NCBI RefSeq assembly: GCF_001542405.1
Contig: NZ_LNCD01000071.1
Location: forward strand, 1 to 33,587
DNA length: 33,587 nt
Origin: Rhizobium altiplani
GTDB taxonomy: Bacteria; Pseudomonadota; Alphaproteobacteria; Rhizobiales; Rhizobiaceae
Reading direction: 5' to 3'
Positions 27,403-33,587 of this stretch are shown piece by piece (the first letter of the stretch is position 1; each line of letters opens with the position of its first letter). The notes below the pieces were generated by a model. It saw nothing but the letters and a program-made list of their open reading frames with translations, was not told the origin of the DNA and made no database searches. A program made the translations under genes and the position numbers.

Positions 27403-28086
27403 TCAGGGCAGGACAGGCGTGCCGGTCCGGTTGGCGGCGGCCAGATAGACCTCCGGGGCGAAAAAGACGCCGTCCTGTTCGAAGGCCAGCAGTTGCTCGG
27501 CTCGTAGCGCTTCTCTCACCCTTGGCCGTTCGCCAACCCGCTTCATGAAAGCGGAAAGCGCCGGCCATTGTCTGAGGTCGATAGCGATCCATGGTGACCA
27601 GTTCAGGCAGACGAAGAGATAGGCATCGGCTACGGTGAAATTCTCGCCGGTCAGGTGGGCCCCCTTCATGCGTTTATTCAGCCATTCCAACCGTTTGAGG
27701 ATGAGGGCGTGGATGGACTCGTGCGCGCCTCCATAAGCCGCATCGAAAAACATAACCATCGGCTTGTGCAACTCGGAGCTTATGAAGTTCAGGTAGGATT
27801 GCACCTGGCTGCGCTCGAAGGTACCCGCTGCTGGCAGCATCGATGTCCCCTCAGGCGCGGTCTCGGCAAGAAACTGGGCGATGACAGGCCCCTCGGTCAA
27901 CACCTTGCCATCGTTGAGTATCAGGGCCGGCACATAGCCGTTGCCGTTGATGGAAAGGTAGTCGTTGCCATTCTCTGCCCGGTGGTTCGCGGGGTCGACG
28001 GCGATCAGTTCCACATCGATTCCAAGTTCGCGGCAAACGATATGCGGCGAGAGCGAACAAGCGGCAGCGCGCATGTAAAGTTTCAT
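27403..28086 (-). CDS. Glutathione S-transferase (beta-class-like)
   Basis: 227 residues from ATG 28086 (GGAGGAA about 6 nt upstream; nine extra in-frame codons before it look non-coding). It has an N-terminal thioredoxin-like domain with the beta-class start MKLYMRAAACSLSPHI (Cys near residue 9) and NGYVPALILNDGKVLTEGPVIAQFL forming the glutathione site, and an all-helical C-terminal domain with the N-capping motif FTVADAYLFVCLNW. The C-terminal about 30 residues extend beyond the usual end. It is divergent from a TetR gene with a long dyad in the 116-bp gap, so TetR control is likely. Confidence 0.9.
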   Translation of the reverse strand: MKLYMRAAACSLSPHIVCRELGIDVELIAVDPANHRAENGNDYLSINGNGYVPALILNDGKVLTEGPVIAQFLAETAPEGTSMLPAAGTFERSQVQSYLNFISSELHKPMVMFFDAAYGGAHESIHALILKRLEWLNKRMKGAHLTGENFTVADAYLFVCLNWSPWIAIDLRQWPALSAFMKRVGERPRVREALRAEQLLAFEQDGVFFAPEVYLAAANRTGTPVLP

Positions 28087-28141
28087 CGGATTTCCTCCTC
28101 CGCAGACCGGCATTGACGTGCCGGTATCAATTCATTGGACA

Positions 28142-28199
28142 TTTGTACTGTTTCGCATAAAAATAAATCAGTCAAGAATTTAATGCGAAGCGGTACAAA
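28142..28199. promoter_or_regulatory. Long dyad operator between GST and TetR genes
   Basis: Half-sites TTTGTACTGTTTCGCAT (28142-28158) and ATGCGAAGCGGTACAAA (28183-28199) are inverted repeats with 15 of 17 positions matching, spaced 24 bp. A minus-strand -35 like TTGACT lies between them (28175-28170). The right half-site ends 3 bp before the TetR start codon. A second, smaller dyad, ACCGGCA / TGCCGGT (28106-28125), sits in the GST leader. Confidence 0.65.
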
Positions 28200-28202
28200 A
28201 AT

Positions 28203-28814
28203 ATGAAGGATGAGAAAAAACGGGGCCGACCGCGCGCTTTTGATACGAGTGCGGCGATCGGCAAGGCGCGTGAGGTTTTCTGGGATCGGGGATTTTCCGC
28301 GGCGTCGCTGGACAATCTGAGCGCTGCCACGAGCCTCAACCGGCCGAGCCTTTACAATGCCTTCGGCGACAAGGAGGATCTCTATCTGGATGCGCTGGAG
28401 GGCTACCGGATGGACAGCATGGTTGTCCTCGAGGAGGCGCTGGATGCGTCCTTGCCGGTGCGCGAGAATCTGGCGCGGATCTACGATCGCGCGCTTGCGA
28501 CCTACCTTCACGGCGATACGGCGGCGCGCGGCTGCTTCTTGATCAGCACCGCGGCCGTCGAGGCCATCCAGCACGAGCGCGTGCGCGACGTGCTGGGCCG
28601 CAGCCTCGCCGATTTCGACCGCGCTATAGAGGAACGCCTCGTTCTTGCGGTTGAACGCGGAGAGCTGCCGGACAAGACCGATCCGAAGGCATTGGCCCGG
28701 TTGGCCTCGGCGATCATGCACTCGCTGGCCGTGCGGGCGCGCGCCGGGGAAACCCGGGAGGCGCTGGAAGCACTGGCGCGCTCCGGCGTAGAGCTTATCT
28801 GCGGCGCGCCGTAA
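28203..28814 (+). CDS. TetR/AcrR-family transcriptional regulator
   Basis: A 203-residue TetR repressor: the N-terminal RGRPRAFD arm, a helix-turn-helix (about residues 30-55, SAASLDNLSAATSLNRPSLYNAFGDKEDLY) and a ligand-binding helical domain with RGCFLISTAAVEA in the middle, typical of the AcrR/TetR_C_16-like subgroup. No Shine-Dalgarno precedes ATG 28203, since the operator-like half-site lies directly against it, so the mRNA may be leaderless. It is divergent from GST; the last 20 bp overlap the 3' end of the MFS gene on the other strand. Confidence 0.92.
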   Translation: MKDEKKRGRPRAFDTSAAIGKAREVFWDRGFSAASLDNLSAATSLNRPSLYNAFGDKEDLYLDALEGYRMDSMVVLEEALDASLPVRENLARIYDRALATYLHGDTAARGCFLISTAAVEAIQHERVRDVLGRSLADFDRAIEERLVLAVERGELPDKTDPKALARLASAIMHSLAVRARAGETREALEALARSGVELICGAP

Positions 28815-30036
28815 CGGCATTGTGCGGCCGCACGAGCCAGGCGTAGGCGGCGCCGGCGATCAGCAGCACGCAGGTTCCGAGGAAGACCGCCCGCATGCCG
28901 ATATGGCCTCCGACGAAACCGCCGAGCACGGGACCGGCGACCTGACCGACATATTGCGAGGAGACCGACAGTCCGAGGATGCTGCCGGCCGCACTGTCCG
29001 GGACATTATGGCGGATGACCGCGGAGATGCAGGGCAGAAGCCCGCCGAGCGCGATCCCCATCAGGAAGCGCAGGATGATCAGCTGCCAGGAACTGGTCAC
29101 GAATGCCTGCGGGATCAGCAGCAGGCCGGCGACGGCAAGGGCGCCCGCAATGACCGGCCAGTGGCCGATCCGGTCGGCAAGCTTGCCGAGGCGCGAGGCC
29201 GACAGGATGCTGCCGAGCGCTGCCGCGGACATGACGATGCCTGCTATCATCGTCACCCTGCCGGGATCTTCCGCCAGCTGCGCGACGTAGACGGTGATGA
29301 TCGGCTCGATCGACATGTTGGCGAGCATCAGCAGCATGCCGGTGGCGAGCATCGCAATGACGGGACCCTTGTCGGGGATCGAGGCCCAGCCGCCGCTTGC
29401 CTTCGCCGCCTGCTTGCGGGCAGGGGACTTCTCTTCCTTGATTAGGAAGGTGGTTGCAAGGAACGCCAGGAAAATCATCCCACCGGCGGCGAGGAAGGTG
29501 TTGCGGATGCCGATCAACGGCGGCAGCGCGCCGCCGATCAGCGGCCCGACGAGGTTGCCGGCCATGATGCCGGAGGCGAGCACGCCGAGCGCCCATGCGG
29601 ATCGATCCTTCGGCGTCTGCGTCGCGACCAGCACCATCGAGCCGGAGGAGTAGCCGCCCGCAAGGCCGACGAACAGGCGCAACGCCACCAGCTGCCAGAC
29701 GTTGTCAGCCATGCCCATCAGCGAGATCGCGACCGTCATCCCGGCGCTGGCGCGCACCAGCATCAACTTGCGCCCGTAGATATCGCCAAGCCGGCCCCAG
29801 AGCGGCGCCACGAAGGCGGCGGCCAGAAAGGTCGCGCCATAGGCGATGCCCGACCACTGCACGATCGCCGCGTGGTTACTGACCCCAAGCTCCTCGACAT
29901 AGAGGGGCAGGAAGGGCAGCAGCAGCGTCATCGCGACAATCGTCGTGAAGGAGCCGAGCAGCGAAATGACCAGATTACGCTTCCAGTAGATCGAGCCGCT
30001 CTCGACAACGGCTGCGTCCCATTTGGTATCGGTCAT
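28795..30036 (-). CDS. MFS multidrug-type efflux transporter
   Basis: A 413-residue major facilitator with 12 predicted helices. Motif A GRLGDIYGRKLML lies in the loop between helices 2 and 3, and the relaxed second copy SRLGKLADRIGHW lies in the second half, typical of DHA1 drug/H+ antiporters. The central loop around residue 205 (KEEKSPARKQAAKAS) is short and basic. The start codon overlaps the stop of the PEBP-family gene (ATGA at 30036-30033), implying coupled translation and co-transcription with it. The 3' end overlaps the TetR gene tail by 20 bp. Confidence 0.92.
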   Translation of the reverse strand: MTDTKWDAAVVESGSIYWKRNLVISLLGSFTTIVAMTLLLPFLPLYVEELGVSNHAAIVQWSGIAYGATFLAAAFVAPLWGRLGDIYGRKLMLVRASAGMTVAISLMGMADNVWQLVALRLFVGLAGGYSSGSMVLVATQTPKDRSAWALGVLASGIMAGNLVGPLIGGALPPLIGIRNTFLAAGGMIFLAFLATTFLIKEEKSPARKQAAKASGGWASIPDKGPVIAMLATGMLLMLANMSIEPIITVYVAQLAEDPGRVTMIAGIVMSAAALGSILSASRLGKLADRIGHWPVIAGALAVAGLLLIPQAFVTSSWQLIILRFLMGIALGGLLPCISAVIRHNVPDSAAGSILGLSVSSQYVGQVAGPVLGGFVGGHIGMRAVFLGTCVLLIAGAAYAWLVRPHNAVTARRR

Positions 30037-30707
30037 TTCGTGGCCTTTGCATTGATCGTATAGGTCAGTTCAGCCGCGCCGGAGGCAAGGATATGTCCCT
30101 TTGCGGCGGCAAGAAAATCGGCGCGGGTGAAGGCGTCGGGTAGCGTGAGCCTGTCGATATCGAGCGCATAGACCGTTACGCGGTAGCGATGGATGCGGAG
30201 ATCGTTCCACGGTGGGCACGCGCCCATATAGCCGCCGTAGGGACCATCCTTCAAGAACCCAGCGAAACCATTCTGGCCGCGGCGGCCATGCTCGGTCATC
30301 TCCAGTGGCAATCCGCCCGGCGGCAAGCCGTCGCCATCGGCTCCTTCGGCGAGCTTTGTGACCGTGGCCGGGATGTCCGCAAGGATCCAGTGCGTGAATT
30401 CCATCCGGGGCAGGTCGTACGCGATCACCGTTCCGTCCTTGTTGAGCAGCGAGAGGTCTTGCGGCACATCCGGATCGGTCATGGTAAGCGCATAGGACCG
30501 CGTGCCCGCCGGTCGCTTCGACCAGGAGAAGGCCGGGCTCTTGTTCTTGCCAGCCGCCGCCTTGCCGCCGGCCGCGATGCAGGAAGCGTTCTCCTCCGGC
30601 AATGTGCCGCCCTTGCCGCTCTCGAAGGTGACCTTCAAGTCCGCGGCGAGGGTCGGCACAGCGCCGAGAGCAAGAATGAGGGTCGCTGCCGTTATCGTTT
30701 TACGCAT
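30033..30707 (-). CDS. Periplasmic YbhB/YbcL (PEBP/RKIP) family protein
   Basis: 224 residues from ATG 30707, with AAGGAG 8 nt upstream. A signal peptide (residues 1-21, ending LAA) places it in the periplasm. The PEBP fold signatures are visible: SPAFSWSKRPAGTRSYALTMTDPDVP, FTHWILADIP, and YGGYMGACPPWNDLRIHRYRVTVYALD with the conserved ligand-site GxCPP and HRY. Bacterial members have unknown roles. It is translationally coupled to an MFS transporter and follows an AraC regulator on the same strand, with phased repeats in between. Confidence 0.92.
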   Translation of the reverse strand: MRKTITAATLILALGAVPTLAADLKVTFESGKGGTLPEENASCIAAGGKAAAGKNKSPAFSWSKRPAGTRSYALTMTDPDVPQDLSLLNKDGTVIAYDLPRMEFTHWILADIPATVTKLAEGADGDGLPPGGLPLEMTEHGRRGQNGFAGFLKDGPYGGYMGACPPWNDLRIHRYRVTVYALDIDRLTLPDAFTRADFLAAAKGHILASGAAELTYTINAKATK

Positions 30708-30764
30708 GAGCGTGTCTCCTTTTCGATGAGACAGCTCTAACAATCGCGGTGATCGCCTGATGCG

Positions 30765-30799
30765 CAGAAACGCTCAAAGAATTGTCGGAAAAGCTCAAA
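30765..30799 (-). promoter_or_regulatory. Two 21-bp-phased direct repeats, AraC-type operator
   Basis: CAGAAACGCTCAAA (30765-30778) and CGGAAAAGCTCAAA (30786-30799) match at 12 of 14 positions and start 21 bp apart, two helical turns, as in AraC-family direct-repeat sites. They lie 58-92 bp upstream of the PEBP-family ATG on the minus strand, and the distal copy overlaps the stop of the AraC-like gene. Confidence 0.6.
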
Positions 30800-31640
30800 C
30801 ATTTGCCACATGCTGTCTGGCCCGCATGCGCTCGGCGAAGCGTCGCGGCGAGCGATAGCCGGCCGCAAGCGCCGCCTCACGGAGCGAGATCCCTTCCTCC
30901 GAGAGCAGTGTTGCAGCAAGGTCCACGCGCACCTCAGTCAGCAGGTCGCGCAGGGATGTCGATTCCGCCGTCAGCCGCCGCCGCAACGTCGCGTTGCTGG
31001 TGCCGAGTTCGGCGGCGATCACATGGGCGGTCCAGGACTTGTCCGGCTGCCAGCGGATGAGCGAGCGCACGGCGTCGCTCGTTGTCTTCGGCTTGACCGG
31101 CAGGACGCCGCGCATGCCAAGCACCGTCAACACCTCCATCACGCGATGTTCGATCAGCAGGGCAGGCAGCGTCCCGCTCGTCAGGCCCTCGCCGGCATGG
31201 TGGATCGCGGCAGCAAGAACCGTATCCAGCGGCAAATCGATCGGCCGAACCGCCCGCTGCGGCGGGAACGAACGAGCCGCCCGCGCGACAAGTTCGTCGG
31301 GGAAGCCGATGAAGATCGCCCGGTAGACGCCGCTGGCAGGATCAGGGTCATTGACGACATCGCCGCGCCAACCGCCGGGCAAGACCAGAACGGTGCCTGC
31401 GCCAAAGCGCAGCTGCCGTCCCATGGTCACGAGTTCTTTCGAACCCTCGACGATAACGACGACCGACGCGCGCGGAAAGGCGCAGCCGGCGATGCGTTCG
31501 CGCTCGCGGGTCACGAAGGTAAAGAGCGCGGAGACCTGCTCCGCCACCTCAGGCAACGCCCGCGGGCGGTTGTCCTTGGCGGCAAGCTTCTGCAGCCGCT
31601 CCAATATGGTTCGCGCTTCCGACATGCGATCGTCCGTCAT
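30795..31640 (-). CDS. AraC-family transcriptional regulator
   Basis: A 281-residue regulator. The N-terminal half (about residues 35-180) is an AraC-type sensor domain similar to the cupin-like AraC_N group (PRASVVVIVEGSKELV, FGAGTVLVLPGG). The C-terminal about 95 residues carry the two helix-turn-helix units (SWTAHVIAAELGTSNATLRRRLTAES and ISLREAALAAGYRSPRRFAERMR). The protein stops earlier than usual after the second helix-turn-helix, ending RARQHVANV. ATG 31640 lacks a clear ribosome site; ATG 31625 is an alternative start. It is divergent from the NTF2-like gene and followed by likely targets on the same strand. Confidence 0.9.
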   Translation of the reverse strand: MTDDRMSEARTILERLQKLAAKDNRPRALPEVAEQVSALFTFVTRERERIAGCAFPRASVVVIVEGSKELVTMGRQLRFGAGTVLVLPGGWRGDVVNDPDPASGVYRAIFIGFPDELVARAARSFPPQRAVRPIDLPLDTVLAAAIHHAGEGLTSGTLPALLIEHRVMEVLTVLGMRGVLPVKPKTTSDAVRSLIRWQPDKSWTAHVIAAELGTSNATLRRRLTAESTSLRDLLTEVRVDLAATLLSEEGISLREAALAAGYRSPRRFAERMRARQHVANV

Positions 31641-31728
31641 CGATGATGGCGATGATCTTGAACCATCGCCGCAGACTTTCCAAGCCGCCAGTGGTGCCGC
31701 AGTTGCCGCAATGGGCTTGAGATGCTAT

Positions 31729-31757
31729 AAATCCGATTGCATAATGCAATCGGATTT
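31729..31757. promoter_or_regulatory. Near-complete 29-bp palindrome upstream of NTF2-like gene
   Basis: Perfect 14-bp arms AAATCCGATTGCAT and ATGCAATCGGATTT around one A. It lies 39 bp before the NTF2-like ATG and 89 bp before the AraC-like start, in their divergent gap. A terminator is unlikely there even though T's follow the arm; an operator is more likely. Confidence 0.6.
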
Positions 31758-31795
31758 TTGGGGGCGAGGCCACTGACGCCGAAAGGATTTGTGCC

Positions 31796-32140
31796 ATGGA
31801 CACCCTGCAAACATCGCGCGAGCAGACCGTTCGCGGGCTCTACGATGCCTATCTTCAGGGCCGCAAGGATATCGCGGCCGGGATGATGACGGAGGACTTC
31901 ACCTTCTCCAGCCCGCGCGACGATCACATTGATCGCGTTGCCTATTTCAGCCGTTGCTGGCCCGAGCCGCCGCCATTCCGCGATATCGAGATCGAGCACC
32001 TTGAGATCGCGGACGACGAGGCCGTGATACGCTACCGGGCCGAAAAGCATGACGGCGGGGCATTCCGCAACATGGAGGTCATGCGCTTCAGGGGCGACAG
32101 GATCGCCTCGGTGGACGTCTATTTCGGTCGCAACGTCTAG
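31796..32140 (+). CDS. NTF2/SnoaL-like small protein
   Basis: 114 residues of a single NTF2-like (SnoaL) cone fold: starting helices (SREQTVRGLYDAYLQGRKDIAAGMMTEDFTFSSP), then the strands DDEAVIRYRAEKHDGG and FRNMEVMRFRGDRIASVDVYFG. Family members are small-molecule binding proteins or enzymes, and the substrate cannot be read from the sequence. AAGGA lies about 8 nt before ATG 31796. It is divergent from the AraC-like gene with a palindrome between, so AraC control is possible. The IS element begins 42 bp after its stop. Confidence 0.85.
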   Translation: MDTLQTSREQTVRGLYDAYLQGRKDIAAGMMTEDFTFSSPRDDHIDRVAYFSRCWPEPPPFRDIEIEHLEIADDEAVIRYRAEKHDGGAFRNMEVMRFRGDRIASVDVYFGRNV

Positions 32141-32197
32141 AGCGGATCATTGCTTATCGGAATCGGTGCGGGATTCCCATATGTGGAACGGCTCTGC

Positions 32198-32444
32198 GGT
32201 CAAGGTGTTCAATCGTTGATATTCCGAGGGCTGGTGCGCCCATATGTCCGGCCTTTTCGCGCAGCAATTGGGCTACTGGCCTTGATGACGTTCGCGACTG
32301 GAGTGACCTAAACAAATCAGCGAGCTCGAAGCACGTTGGGAATCACGGTCTTGATCCAATCCGGATGTCTTTCCTCGGGGTCATCATTGATCTTGCACCT
32401 TGGGCCTCAGCTTGTCAGCGACGACAAGCGATCTGCATTCGGTC
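32198..32444 (-). ncRNA. Candidate bridge/seek RNA region of the IS
   Basis: A 247-nt stretch after the transposase stop, inside the inverted repeats, with no gene. IS1111-group elements encode their guide RNA here, 3' of the transposase. Hairpin GCTTGTC / GACAAGC at 32410-32429 (6-nt loop, perfect 7-bp stem) starts just past the transposase stop. Exact RNA ends and guide loops cannot be fixed without relatives. Confidence 0.4.
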
Positions 32445-33479
32445 CTAGGCCGCCATCGTTTCGTTCGCCGTGCTATGGAATTGACCACCTCTCACTAGAA
32501 GAGCCCAAACAATGCGGGCCATCTTGTTGGCCAGCGCAATGGCGGCGACTTTATATGGCCTGCGCCTCAGCAACTCAGTCAGCCAGGCTGAGACCTTTGC
32601 GCCTCGACGTGCGTGCTGGATAACGGCGGACGCTCCCACAACCAAAAGAGATCGTAAGACCGGGTTTCCCATTTTTGAGATTCTTCCCAATCTGGTTTTC
32701 CCGCCTGTGGAATTTGATTTCGGGGTCAGGCCTATCCAAGCCGCAAAGTGACGCCCAGACTTGAAGGCCTTTGGGTCGGGTACAAATGCCGCGATGGAGC
32801 TGGCAGTGATTGGACCCACACCTGGAATTGAGGTCAGCCGGCTCAATGTCGCATCCTGTCGGCTTTCGCGGATCATGTGCTTCTCCAACTTAACGATCTC
32901 CGACGTGTAGGCCTCTATCTGATGGGTCAGGGGCAACAGGGCGATGCGGGCCAAGGGTGGCAAGCGGGCATCATCCTCGTCACGGACGATTGCGGCAAGG
33001 TCGTCGACCTTGCCCACACCTCTGGATGTGGTAATGCCCAGTTCGGTAAGATGACCGCGCAAAGCGTTGATCGTTTGGGTGCGCTGCCGAACCAGCAGGT
33101 CCCTTGCCTTCAAGAGCATAGCCGTCGCTTGCTGGCCGACGGTCTTGAGCGGCACGAAACGCATCGACGGTCGACCTACAGCTTCGCATATCGCCTCAGC
33201 GTCTGCCGCGTCATTCTTGCCTCTTTTGACATAGGGCTTCACGTAAGCAGGTGGGATCAACCGAACTTCATGTCCGAGAGCCTTGATCTCTCGTGCCCAA
33301 TAATGAGCGCCTCCGCATGCCTCCAATCCAACGACACACGACGGGATCTTCCTGAAGAACTTCAAAACCTCAGAGCGTCGAAGCTGCCTACGAAGGATTG
33401 TCGTCCCTTCGTTGTCTACTCCATGCAACTGAAAGACTTGTTTGGCCGTATCGAGACCGATTGTCGTGATCAAAGTCAT
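32445..33479 (-). CDS. IS110-family transposase (IS1111-group-like)
   Basis: A 344-residue DEDD transposase. The N-terminal RuvC-like domain (DEDD_Tnp_IS110) has the acidic landmarks GLDTAKQ (Asp9), GLEACGG (Glu52) and KNDAADAEAI (the DxxD pair near 90). The C-terminal Transposase_20 domain has the helix-hairpin-helix TSIPGVGPITASSIAAF and the nucleophilic-serine region NSTGGKTRLGRISKMGN. These proteins recombine using a guide RNA. The frame is intact. It is the only CDS in the element. Confidence 0.95.
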   Translation of the reverse strand: MTLITTIGLDTAKQVFQLHGVDNEGTTILRRQLRRSEVLKFFRKIPSCVVGLEACGGAHYWAREIKALGHEVRLIPPAYVKPYVKRGKNDAADAEAICEAVGRPSMRFVPLKTVGQQATAMLLKARDLLVRQRTQTINALRGHLTELGITTSRGVGKVDDLAAIVRDEDDARLPPLARIALLPLTHQIEAYTSEIVKLEKHMIRESRQDATLSRLTSIPGVGPITASSIAAFVPDPKAFKSGRHFAAWIGLTPKSNSTGGKTRLGRISKMGNPVLRSLLVVGASAVIQHARRGAKVSAWLTELLRRRPYKVAAIALANKMARIVWALLVRGGQFHSTANETMAA

Positions 33480-33587
33480 AAGAACGCTCCAAGCTGTTTA
33501 CCGAACAGGATGCTCGGCCTCTTTTCAGGATAGGGTGGGAGCAGAGCCGTTCCACAACATCAAATCAGCAGATTTGTGATTCATCAT

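Larger units (their letters stand above)
32182..33556 (-). mobile_element. IS110-family insertion sequence (IS1111-group-like), complete
   Basis: The inverted repeat TGTGGAACGGCTCTGC at 32182-32197 and its reverse complement at 33541-33556 match perfectly over 16 bp and enclose one intact transposase. IS110-family members normally lack terminal inverted repeats; sub-terminal ones mark the IS1111 group, whose true ends lie a few bases outside. Transposase-side flank 33480-33540 is short (61 nt); the other, 32198-32444, is 247 nt. The element sits 42 bp after the NTF2-like gene and interrupts no recognised gene. Confidence 0.85.

Noticed and set aside
33559..33587. Coding sequence at the right edge
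   Set aside because: Too short to judge; it is AT-rich flank next to the IS with no start or domain.

Overview
The window looks like chromosomal DNA of a member of the Rhizobiaceae (Ensifer/Rhizobium/Agrobacterium type). I infer this from the GC-rich coding bias, the short intergenic gaps, and the families present: a T1SS-143-style RTX adhesin, a bacterial transglutaminase-like cysteine protease, an LpoA-like lipoprotein and a DUF853 HerA-like ATPase. No species marker (rRNA, tRNA) is present, so the assignment stays at family level.

1-12.6 kb is a cell-surface adhesion and secretion module. It holds the 3' part of a giant RTX/VWA/cadherin-like adhesin that runs off the left edge, a two-TM protein with a degenerate GGDEF domain whose c-di-GMP inhibitory site is intact, and a tight four-gene type I secretion operon (TolC-like, ABC ATPase with N-terminal C39-like domain, HlyD-like adaptor, and a small ribbon-helix-helix/PAS-like protein). 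It closes with a convergent LapG-like periplasmic cysteine protease. Together these resemble the Lap system (LapA adhesin, LapBCE exporter, LapG protease), but no LapD is seen; the degenerate GGDEF protein is a candidate c-di-GMP input.

12.7-20.4 kb holds housekeeping and hypothetical genes: an LpoA-like lipoprotein, a small secreted protein, an ABC-F ATPase, a PhnA/YjdM-like protein, a HerA-like ATPase and several small proteins. The ABC-F gene is preceded by a previously unannotated 24-codon leader ORF with a strong Shine-Dalgarno and overlapping, mutually exclusive hairpins. This is the signature of ribosome-mediated attenuation and the most novel-looking regulatory element in the window.

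20.4-27.4 kb holds metabolic genes: a stand-alone glucose-6-phosphate dehydrogenase, trans-aconitate methyltransferase, a cupin, a decayed second cupin, a zinc alcohol dehydrogenase, a class IV aminotransferase and a bestrophin.

27.4-32.1 kb is a cluster of regulator-effector pairs: GST/TetR (divergent, with a long dyad between them), an MFS transporter translationally coupled to a PEBP-family protein, and an AraC regulator whose end carries two 21-bp-phased direct repeats in front of that PEBP-MFS pair. A divergent NTF2-like gene faces the AraC gene across a near-perfect palindrome.

32.18-33.56 kb is a complete IS110-family (IS1111-group-like) insertion sequence with 16-bp inverted repeats and a 247-nt non-coding stretch downstream of the transposase, where IS1111 elements encode their guide (bridge/seek) RNA.
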